Translations under genes and position numbers: made by a program
The notes under the pieces: model-generated
Told to the model about the DNA's origin: nothing
What the model saw: only the letters and a program-made list of their open reading frames with translations
The model's database searches: none
In this document: piece after piece, positions 1 to 9,284 of the stretch
Position numbering within the stretch: position 1 is the first letter of the stretch
Layout: each line of letters starts with the position of its first letter
Source of the DNA: Physcomitrium patens
Taxonomy: Eukaryota; Streptophyta; Bryopsida; Funariales; Funariaceae
Length of the DNA stretch: 64,000 bases
Direction: 5' to 3'
NCBI RefSeq assembly: GCF_000002425.4
Contig: NC_037266.1
Location: 5,273,443-5,337,442, forward strand

Positions 1-278
1 AATAAATCAAGCTTTGGATGATACCCATAGTTGGAAAAGAATGGTGTTTGTTGAGTCGACACATGGAGGATGTTGTTATATGCAAACTCGGCTAGCGGTA
101 GATATGCAGTCCAATCGTCTTGCTGATAGTTGATGCTGCATCATAAGTACTGCTCCAAGACTTGGTTCACCCGTTTCGTTTGGCCATCAGTTTGAGGATG
201 AAAAGCTGAAGAAAGCTTGATATCCACCTTCAATATCCCAAAGAGAGATCTCCAAAACTTTGACACAAACTGGATACC

Positions 279-2882
279 TCAATCTGATATGATATCATCT
301 GGTAGTCCATGATATCGATACACATTATCGAGAAAGAGTCTTGCTGTGACTTCACTGGACGATGTCTTCTTACAAGGAATAAAGTGTGCCATCTTCGTAA
401 GCCGATCTACCACGACAAAGATGCTGTCAAATGACTTTGATGATGGCAAGTCCGTGATGAAGTCCATAGAAATTGAAGACCATGGTCGACGTGGAATTGG
501 CAATGGCTGTAGAAGTCCATAGGAGCAATGGCGAGGATTCTTGGATCTTGAACAGATGTCACAGGAGAGGACAAAATCTTTCACATCCTTCCACATTTGG
601 GGCCACCAAAAATCTCGGGAAATAAGCTCCAAGGTCTTGTTGAATCCAAAATGTCCCGCAGTTGGAAAATCATGGCGAGATTGAAGAACTCGGAGTCGTG
701 CTGGTCCTTTTGGAATGTACAATCGCTCTTCAAAGTATAAAAGATCTCCCTCCACCTTGAACTTGTCGTCATTGGTATGTTGCTTGATATCAATGGCTAC
801 TGAATCTTTAATGGTCATAGCACGTACCTGGTTTAGGAAGTCAGCATCAAATGATACAATAGTAGCACAAAGTTGAAATCTCTCTGGCTTCAATAACGTT
901 GTACATTGTTGATCAAACGTTGCTTCTCCAGATTTTGGTACAAGATACGATCTCCTTGATAAAGCATCGGATAGTCCTTGCTGCCTTCCAGGTTGATAAG
1001 TGATAACAAAATCGAATCTAGATAGCGACATATTCCACCGAGCTTGACGCCGATTTAAAACTCGAGCTGACATGAAATACTCCAAATTCTTGTGATTCGT
1101 ATATACGATTACTGGATGTGCAGCTCCTTCAAGAAAGTGATGCCATTCTTCGAAAGAATCCACTATAGCAAGAAGTTCCTTATCGTGGATCTCATAATTG
1201 ATTTCAGCAGCAGAGAACTTCTGAGAATAGAATGCAACTGGATGGAGCTTCTTGTCTTCACTCATTTGTGAAAGCACAGCTCCCAAAGTAAAATTTGAAG
1301 CATCAGTTTCTAAATAGAAGGCCTTTGTAAAGTCTGGATGTACCAAAATTGGAGCTGTAGTAAATACTGTCTTCAAGTCTTGAAACGCCTTCTCCGCCAA
1401 AGGTCCCCATTCCAACTTATCCTTGCATGTCAATCGAGTGAGAGGAGCAGCAACTTGAGAATAATTCTTGATGAAGATCCGATAGAAGTTAGCAAAACCA
1501 AGAAAGCATTGTACGTCTCTAACCGTCTTCGGAACCTCCCAAGACATGATTGCTTCTACTTTCTTGGGGTCCATCTTCAAACCTTCTGTAGTCGCAATGA
1601 ACCCCAAAAACTCCATCTCCGTCTGGTGAAATAAACACTTTTCTAATTTGGCATATAGTCCTCGCTTGCGTAGTTTCTCCAAGACCAAACAAACATGCTT
1701 CTCATGCTCTTCCTCGTTTTTAGAGAATATTAGAATATCGTCCAAGTAGATGACAACAAAATCATCGAGGTGTTCTCGAAAGATGTCATTCATCATATGT
1801 TGAAAAACCACTGGAGTATTGGTAAGACCAAAAGGCATGACATTATATTCGAAATGACCATACCTTGTACAGAATGCTGTCTTCCACTCATCTCCTTCCT
1901 TGATTCGTACGAGATTATAAGCTCCCCTTAGATCAATTTTTGTAAAGATCTTGGCACATCCAAGTTTTTCTAAGAGACTAGAAATCAAGGGTAATGGATA
2001 ACGATTTTTCTTTGTTACCTTGTTGAAGCCTTGATAGTCCACACACATCCGTAATGATCCATCTTTCTTCTTCACAAATAAGATGGGTGCTCCAGCTGAT
2101 GATTTTGAATGACGAATGAAGTTCTTGGCTAGATTCTCGTCGATGTACTTTCGCAACTCTGCCAACTCCGTTTGCGATAGATTGTAGATTGGGCCAAAAG
2201 GTGGTTGTGCTCCTTCTTGTAAGTCTATGGCACAATCATATGGTCGGTGTTTCGGTAGTATGTCGGCGTTCTTCTTTTGAAACACATCTTCAAAATCTTT
2301 ATATTGCTCCGATATACTTGCTGTTGAGATCTTCTCCTCGGTAGTTGGAGCCGCATAAATGACAAATGAAGTGCCTTCCTTAGATGATCTTATAAACGCT
2401 CTTGCTCTAATGAATGAGGATTTCTTTTTTCGAGGTTTTTTACTAGGTTTTTTCTTGGGTGGTTTTGTCGGAAAAGTCATCTTTTGCAACCTCCAATCTA
2501 TCGATGGATTATGTTTTTCCAACCAAGAAAGACCAAGAATAATAGGATTTGATGGAGTTCTAATAATATTAAAAATAATATGACTACTATGGTCTTTAAA
2601 CGTTACTTCTATAGGTTTTGATTCATGGGTGATGCTACCAGACAATAAAAGTCGCTCATCTATGACCTCAACATGAACTGGTTTTGATTTTTGTACTAAA
2701 GGGATCTTATGACGCTTTACAAATTCTTCGTCTAAAAAACAAGCAGATGCTCCTGAGTCTAGTAGTGCTAAGGTTCTCAGTTTTTGAGGGCCGATAAATA
2801 GAGGGATTGTAAAACAAAGTGCAGGTTGGGCAGAAAGAAAGGAACCTGATTGTTGTTGGGATATTTCATAGTCCAACCGCAC
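279..2882 (-). pseudogene. pol of element 1 (protease-RT-RNase H-integrase, broken)
   Basis: This is an 867-residue open stretch. An aspartic protease with DSGAS lies near residue 43, followed by RT with the YLDD active site, an RNase H region beginning at LETDAS, and the integrase HHCC zinc region. The integrase core is cut by a TGA at 279-281, just after the second catalytic aspartate (IISD). The frame continues past it with recognisable integrase (PQTDGQ and following) and a second TGA at 141-143. The track start is a GTG. The frame is open upstream of that codon and overlaps the end of gag, so pol is probably made by frameshifting and has no initiation codon of its own. Confidence 0.92.
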
Positions 2883-2914
2883 GGTTCCTACTGTGGCTGG
2901 GCATCTTCGTTTTC

Positions 2915-3913
2915 CTAAACAAATACTCCCCTAGTCTTGACTATACCTCGATTTTGCTTTTTGGGGCAGTTTCCGACTTTGTGGCCTTCTCCACCGCAAT
3001 ACAAGCATAAATTTTCTTCCATACGTCGCTTTTTTTCTTCTATAGTAAGAGATCTGATGCGTACCGCATCAATTTGCATGTCTTCCACCTCTGAATGCGA
3101 ATTCACACTACTTGCCGACATAGTTGGAGCATGGCGAATTGTATGTTGTCTTGAGCGTTGGTCTTGGCGACATTGGAATAGGCAATTATCGCACTTCACA
3201 GCTTGGCTAATGGCTTCATTGAGCGTTCATGGATCAGGAAGAGTTAACAGCAAATCCTTCACATCATCTCTTAAACCCCAATAGAATTGACTCATCAATG
3301 CTTCTTCATCCTAATTGATGTCGCATACTAATTGCCTGAAATCCGAAGCATAGACTGATGTAGAACGCATCCCCTGTCGTAGCGACCGGATCTTTGTAGT
3401 AGCCCATCGAACCTTATCGTGTTCACTAAATGCTTCCGCAAATGCTTCCAAAAAGGTTTCGAAGTTGTTTAATATGGATGATCGTTTCTCAAATAAAGGA
3501 GCAAACCATGATAGAGCTTGTCCCGTAAGTAAGGTTCCAACAAGCCCAACACATGACTCCTCCATTGGATATCGTTCGGGCTGTAAAACTATTATCAACG
3601 TGATTTGATTGACGAATCCTCGAAACTTGGAACGTGTTCCATCGAACTTATCTGGAAGGCTAACTCGAGGCTCCTTATCTTGTAGAACTAGTGATTCTTG
3701 TCGAACCTGAGGTAAAGTTGTTTCTCCAAGTGCAGAAGTTTGAGGCTGGTGTAGTTTAGATTGTGCTATCCCAGATACTCCATCATTATGAAGCCTTGCC
3801 ACCACTCCTTCAATCTCTGCAGTTCTTTGTGATAACATAGCGAGGGCATTCATAATAGCATCTAACTTAGACTCCGAACTTTCTGTCATACTAATGTCTT
3901 GACCTCCGGCCAT
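2915..3913 (-). pseudogene. gag of element 1 (broken)
   Basis: The N-terminal part (3311-3913) matches the capsid-like region of the intact gag at 29612-30619: the KFDGTRSKFRGFVNQ motif, then the SWFAPLFEKR and FAEAFSEHD region. The C-terminal part (2915-3199) carries one CX2CX4HX4C zinc knuckle (CLYCGGEGHKVGNC). The pieces are in one frame, separated by stops at 3311-3313 (TAG in place of a Trp codon) and 3227-3229 (TGA). A further TAG at 2915-2917 lies about ten codons before the position where the intact relative stops. No functional gag can be made. Confidence 0.9.
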
Positions 3914-4156
3914 TCTAGAAGAGGGACAAAAATGACTCTACAAGAGGCAATATTGGTTTATAGGAGGGTAATCCAAAACCTATAAAATGCCTTAAGAATT
4001 TCAAGAAGAGGGGTAATCCACTCTCTCCAAGAAGAATAAGACTCCAATATTGTAACAGAAGAAGTATCAGTTTAGAGGAGGGTAATCCGCAACCTCTAAA
4101 AATACTAGTATACCTTCAAGTAGAGGGGTAATCCACACTCTACTAAGAAAGAACTA

Positions 4157-4166
4157 GCTCTGATAT
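4157..4166 (-). other. Possible primer binding site of element 1
   Basis: On the minus strand this reads ATATCAGAGC, close to the core of the plant initiator-tRNA-Met primer site (TGGTATCAGAGC). The same sequence occurs at 30800-30809 in the younger element. It lies 26 bases inside the LTR edge, not next to it, so the assignment is tentative. Confidence 0.4.
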
Positions 4167-4352
4167 CTCAAGTTAGTGTAGTCTCGACAAATTGTCACGG
4201 ACACAAAATATAGACTTGAAATCTAACAAGAAGTTCAAGAAGAAGTGGCAGAACTAGATTAAACAGATGAGTACAAGAACAACACCAGAAAGGTGAGCTA
4301 GAACTCCAAGAGGTGTGTTGTCGAGACTGAAGAATACTTCAGCCTCGATCCC

Positions 4353-4360
4353 TATATATA
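4353..4360 (-). promoter_or_regulatory. TATA box of the element 1 LTR
   Basis: A TATATATA run lies in the middle of the LTR. In the element's direction it is downstream of the heat-shock-element arrays and about 160 bp before the LTR's inner end, the expected place of the core promoter at the U3/R boundary. No other TATA-like run of this quality is present in the LTR. Confidence 0.6.
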
Positions 4361-4371
4361 CTCCTACTTAG

Positions 4372-4542
4372 GAAGCTTCTCAAGTTACTTCTATTATCTA
4401 GGAAGCTTCTAGAAAGTTCCAGAAGCTTTCTTTCTAGAAACTTCTAGAAACTTCTCTCTAAAAGGTTCCAGAGGCTTCTCTTCTAAAAGGTTCCAGAGGC
4501 TTGTTTTCTAGAAGGTTCTAGAAACTTCTCACTAGAAAGTTC
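4372..4542 (-). promoter_or_regulatory. Clustered heat shock elements in the LTR U3
   Basis: Heat shock factors bind alternating GAA and TTC blocks spaced by two bases. Three uninterrupted five-block arrays are visible: 4402-4424 (GAA-TTC-GAA-TTC-GAA), 4432-4454 (TTC-GAA-TTC-GAA-TTC) and 4506-4528 (TTC-GAA-TTC-GAA-TTC). Two-block pairs lie at 4372-4379 and 4535-4542, and weaker copies at 4455-4500. All lie upstream of the LTR TATA box in the element's orientation. The motif match is direct; heat-inducible transcription is inferred by analogy with the Arabidopsis copia element ONSEN. Confidence 0.75.
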
Positions 4543-4562
4543 TAAGGAATATGTCCCTAACA

Positions 4563-7440
4563 CCTTCAGGCAACTTCTTCAAATTTCTACACTTTGAAAA
4601 ATATAATTTTACCAATGTAACCAAATTTGGCAATCCACTTGGAAACTCCTCCATAGCCTCACATTCACACATGTGTAGTTTCTTCAAACATGTGAAGCTT
4701 CCAAACCCTTCTGGCATCTTCTTCAAATTTCTACACTTTGAAATATCCAATTCCTCCAAAGCAACCAAATTTAGTAATCCATTTGGAAACTCCTCCATAG
4801 CCTCACATTTCTACATATATAGTTTCTTCAAACATATCAAGCTTCCAAATCCTTCCGGCACCTTCTTCAAATTTCTACACTTTGAAATATCCAATTCCTC
4901 CAATATAACCAAATTTGGCAATCCACTTGGAAACTCCTCCATAGCCTCACATTCCCATATATATAATTTCCTCAAACATGTCCAGCTTCCAAACCCTTCT
5001 GGCAACTTCTTCAAATTTCTACATTGTGAAAAAAGTAATTCTTCCAATTTAACCAAATTTGGCAATCCACTTAGAAACTCCTCCATAGCCTCACATTCTC
5101 GCATATTTAGTTTCTTCAAACATGTCAAGATTCCTAACCCTTCTGGCATCTTCTTCAAATTTCTACACTTTGAAAAATTGAATTCCTCCAAAGCAACCAA
5201 ATTTGGCAATCCACTTGGAAACTCCTCCATAGCTTCACATTCCCACATATTTAGTTTCTTTAAACATGTCAAGCTTCCAAATCCTTCGGGCAACTTCTTC
5301 AAATTACTACACTTTGAAATATCCAATTCTTCCAAAGCAATCAAATTTAACAATCCACTTGGAAACTCCTCCATAGCCTCACATTCCCACATATATAGTT
5401 TCTTTAGACATGTCAAGCTTCCGAACCCTTCTGGCAACTTCTTCAAATTTCTACACTTTGAAAAATTCAATTCCTCTAAAGCAACCACATTTGACAATCC
5501 ACTTGAAAACTCCTCCATAGCCTTACATTCCCACATACATAGTTCCTTCAAACATATCAAGCTTTCAAACCCTTCTGGAATTTTTTTTAAATTTCTACAT
5601 TGTATAACTTTCAATTCTTCCAAAGCAACCAAATTTGGCAATCCACTTGGAAACTTCTCTATAGCCTCACATTCCCACATATATAGTTTCTTCAAACATC
5701 TCAAGCTTCCAAACCCTTCTGGCAACTTCTTCAAATTTCTACATTGTGAAAAATATAATTCTTCCAATGTAACCAAATTTGGCAATCCACTTAGAAACTC
5801 CTCCATAGCCTCACATTCCCACATTTATAGTTTCTTCAAACATGTCAAGCTTCCAAACCCTTCTGGCAACTTCTTCAAATTTCTACATTGTGAAAAATAT
5901 AATTCTTCCAATATAACCAAATTTGGCAATCCACTTGGGAACTCCTCCATAGCCTCACATTCTCGCATATATAGTTTCTTCAAACATGTCAAGCTTCCAA
6001 ACCTTTCAGGCAACTTCTTCAAATTTCTACACTTAGAAATATCTAATTCTTCCAAAGCAACCAAATTTGGCAATCCACTTAGAAACTCCTCCATAGCCTC
6101 ATGTTCCCACATATATAGTTTCTTCAAACGTGTCAAGTTTCCAAACCCTTCAGGCAACTTCTTTAAATTTTTATACTTTGAAATATCTAATTCTTCCAAA
6201 GCAACCAAATTTGGCAATCCACTTGGAAACTCTTCCAAAGCCTCACATTCCTTCATACTTAGTTTCTTTAAGTATGTCAAGCTTCCAAATCCTTCTGGCA
6301 TCTTCTTCAAATTTCTACACTTTGAAATATCCAATTCCTCTAAAGCAACCAAATTTGGCAATCCACTTGGAAACTCTTCCAAAGCCTCACATTCCTTCAT
6401 ATTTAGTTTCTTCAAACATGTCAAGCTTCCAAATCCTTCAGGCAACTTCTTCAAATTTCTACACTTTGAAAAATTCAATTCCTCCAAAGCAACCAAATTT
6501 GGCAATCCACTTGGAAACTCCTCCATAGCCTCACATTCCCACATATTTAGTTTCTTCAAACATGTCAAGCTTCCAAACCCTTCAGGTAACTTCTTCAAAT
6601 TTCTACACTTTAAAAAATTCAATTCCTCTAAAGCAACCAAATTTGGCAATCCACTTGGAAACTCCTCCATAGCCTCACATTCCCACATATATAGTTTCTT
6701 CAAACATCTCAAGCTTCCAAATCCTTCTGGCAACTTCTTCAAATTTCTACATTGTGAAAAATATAATTTTTCCAATGTAACCAAATTTGGCAATCTACTT
6801 GGAAACTCCTCCATAGCCTCACATTCTTGCATATATAATTTCTTCAAACATGTCAAGCTTCTAAACCCTTCTGGTATCTTCTTCAAATTTCTACACTTTG
6901 AAATATCCAATTCCTCCAAAGCAACCAAATTTGGCAATCCACTTGGAAACTCCTCCATAGCCTCACATTCCTTCATACTTAGTTTCTTTAAGCATGTCAA
7001 GCTTCCAAATCCTTCTGGCATCTTCTTCAAATTTCTACACTTTGAAAAATTCAATTCCTCCAAAGCAACCAAATTTGGCAATCCACTTGGAAACTCTTCC
7101 ATAGCCTCACATTCCCACATATATAGTTTCTTCAAACATGTCAAGCTTCCAAACCCTTCTGGCAACTTCTTCAAATTTCTACACTTTGAAATATCATATT
7201 CCTCCAAAGCAACCAAATTTGGCAATCCTATTGAGAATTCTTCTATAGCCTCACATTCTTGCATATATAGTTTCTTCAAACATATCAAGCTTCCAAACCC
7301 TTCTGGCAACTTCTTCAAATTTCTACACTTTGAAAAATTCAATTCCTCCAAAGCAACCAAATTTGGCAGTCTATGTGGAAACTCCTCCAAAGCCTCACAT
7401 CCATATATGTATAGTCTCGTCAAACATGTCAAGCTTCCAA
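4563..7440 (-). repeat. 144-bp tandem repeat, about 20 units, coding LRR pairs
   Basis: The landmark AACTCCTCCATAGCCTCACA recurs every 144 bases from about 4650 to about 7390 with few substitutions. The period is a multiple of three, which keeps the LRR frame through unit gain or loss. It also leaves the antisense frame open for 1001 codons. The final unit is cut at 4562 by the retrotransposon LTR. Confidence 0.95.
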
Positions 7441-7990
7441 TTCCATTTGATATTGTCTTCAAACTATTACAAGTGATAATTTTTAATTCTTTCAAGGCGA
7501 TAAGACTTGTCCATTCTTTAGGGATTACTTCTAATATGGGACAATTTTCAAGGTGAAGGGTAACCAAGAATATCATACTACCTAAGTTCGTTGTCAGTTC
7601 TTTTAACTTCATACAATTTTCCAAGTGTAGATCTATCAATGGTAATGATTTGAATGAATCATTTGGAAAAGTTTCAAGAAATTCACAATTGTCAAGGTGA
7701 AGTACTCGCATTTGACTAAGATCCTTGTGCTTAGCAATATTCCAAAACCTATCAATGTCACCTTTTTGGATTTTAACTATATGATCTTGACTTGAAAAGT
7801 GCATAATCAAACATCGAAGTTTAGAAGTTTGTTCCACAAGAGTTGAAATAAGATTAAAATCCTCACACAAGTGAAAAATTAACAAACGAAGGTTTGCATA
7901 ATTCATAGTATCTACTTTTGAACCTTTTTTATACTTTAATTCTTGTTTCAGCTTTGTGAAAGACAAGCCTTGTATAGATTTTGGATCTTG
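4563..7990 (-). pseudogene. Exon 3: LRR domain with about 40 leucine-rich repeats
   Basis: The first part (about 7990-7440) holds diverged LRRs. From about 7440 to 4563 a 48-residue unit (two 24-residue LRRs) repeats about 20 times. Each unit has the pattern ECEAMEEFPSGLPNLVALEEL, then a variable xxFSKC/DISKC segment, then RNLKKLPEGFGSLTCLKKL. Stops interrupt at 5825-5827 (TAT to TAA) and 4811-4813 (TGG to TAG). The reading frame runs on into the LTR and ends at 4532 after a few foreign residues (VRDIFLRTF). The nearest acceptor, GCAAG at about 7990, gives a phase that does not fit exon 2, so one base may be lost or gained. Near-identity between units points to recent unequal exchange. Confidence 0.85.
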
Positions 7991-8088
7991 CATACACAAA
8001 TAAGGATTTTGAATTAAATAATTTACTTCTAATAAACAACTTATTAATATATAAATTCTTATACATAAATCAATGATATAATACTTAC

Positions 8089-9132
8089 CTTTAGATTAAA
8101 ATCATTAAATGTAGCCATATTCAAATTTTGATCTCGAGATCCTCCAAATTCTATCTTAGTGAGCCTTCGACCCATATCACGTAATTGATCATGCATGCAC
8201 AAATTTCCAAAATCATCCACCACTAATAATGATTTGTCTATGAGATTGTCAAGGGCTTCTTTCAAAATTCCAACATCATCATTTAAAATACGCCAAAGTT
8301 TTTCTCTAGATACCCATCCAGGATAAGAATCATTACAAAAAAAACAAGAGACATCCAAAAATATATTTTTTTCATCAAACTTAAGATCATCAAAACTGAT
8401 TTGTAATGTTTTTCAAATTTTTTCATCTTCTCTTCCATCATGTCTTGCTCGCAGTAATCTATACATATTTCGCTCCCATATTCGCAATCGTTGGTTTCCA
8501 CACAAATAAATATCCATCACTTCCAAACTCAATGGAAGTCCACAACAAGCATTAACAATCTTATTGGCTATATCCATCAAATATAATAAACAAGGTTCAT
8601 TGGCTGCAAAGGCATGCATGGAAAATAATTCCATTGATTGGACTCTATCAAAGATTTCCATGTCCACTTTGCCTTTTTTTGGTACATATTGTTTTAAAGA
8701 GCTCCAAGTTCGACTAGTAGCAATTAATTTACTTCCATTATCATCTTTAAACTTATCAATACTCAACAGCTCATCCAATTGACTATCACTTCTTATATCA
8801 TCCAAGACAATAAGAACCTTCTTTGTTTTCCTAATATGATCTAAGATGGTTTTTCCATCTTGCAAAGCATATACTTGAAGTTGCTTGTACAATTCTTCTA
8901 ACTTGTTCCTTAACATAAGCCTACATTTTCCATTCTTTAACTCATCTATAAAGCATGTTGCTTCAAACTTGAGAGAGATATGGTTACTTAAGGCCTTGGC
9001 CAATGTTGATTTGCCAATCCCACCCATTCCAATTATCCCCAAACTACCAACAATTTGTAGTTTTCTTTCCAATTCAATTAATTTCTCATCTATACCAATC
9101 AATTTCAAATTTTTGATAGTTTCTTCATTGAC
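8089..9132 (-). pseudogene. Exon 2: NB-ARC domain with in-frame stop
   Basis: Motifs occur in order: P-loop GMGGIGKST, kinase-2 VLIVLDDI, RNBS-B GSKLIATSRT, GLPL as CCGLPLSLEV, RNBS-D-like IFLDVSCFF, and MHD as LCMHDQLRDMG. The reading frame is continuous from 9132 to 8089 except for a TGA at 8413-8415, between GLPL and RNBS-D. Sequence on both sides of the stop is still typical NB-ARC, so this is a point nonsense change and not an intron. The exon ends AATCTAAAG|GTAAGT. Confidence 0.87.
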
Positions 9133-9284
9133 CTACATCAATTCACAAGATTTTATACTTGAGTACCAACAGAATTTGTATAAATATTAATATCTTTACA
9201 TCACGCAAGATCTATGTGACATATTATATTACATTATGACATTTATTACAATTATAATATAACACAAAAAATAATAACACATAC

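Larger units (their letters stand above)
1..4562 (-). mobile_element. Ty3/gypsy retrotransposon, decayed, left part outside window
   Basis: Read on the minus strand the order is LTR (4193-4562), leader, gag (3913-2915), pol (2882 to the window edge). The polyprotein order protease, RT, RNase H, integrase and its close similarity to the element at 25029-31361 make it Ty3/gypsy. It is inactive. Gag has in-frame stops at 3311-3313, 3227-3229 and 2915-2917. Integrase has stops at 279-281 and 141-143, both where the intact relative has CGA-type arginine codons, as expected from decay of methylated CpG. The integrase end, chromodomain and 3' LTR lie beyond base 1. The element sits inside the LRR array of the neighbouring resistance-like gene, whose sequence resumes at base 4563. 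Confidence 0.93.
4193..4562 (-). repeat. 5' LTR of element 1 (370 bp)
   Basis: On the plus strand it begins TGTCACGGAC at 4193 and ends TCCCTAACA at 4562, matching the TG..CA ends of the other LTRs in the window. Immediately right of it the LRR coding sequence resumes, which fixes the outer end. The inner end is fixed by comparison with the leader of the younger element. It is shorter (370 against 530 bp) and differs in sequence from the LTR of the element at 25029, so the two belong to different LTR families with related coding regions. The target duplication cannot be checked because the partner LTR is outside the window. Confidence 0.85.

Noticed and set aside
4563-7440. Regular 144-bp repeats considered as a satellite or CRISPR-like array
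   Set aside because: The repeats encode canonical LRR pairs in frame with an upstream NB-ARC gene and have no spacer structure.
4551-7556. 1001-codon plus-strand ORF over the LRR repeats
   Set aside because: It is the exact antisense of a well-supported LRR array; its openness follows from the 144-bp periodicity and its composition matches no protein family.
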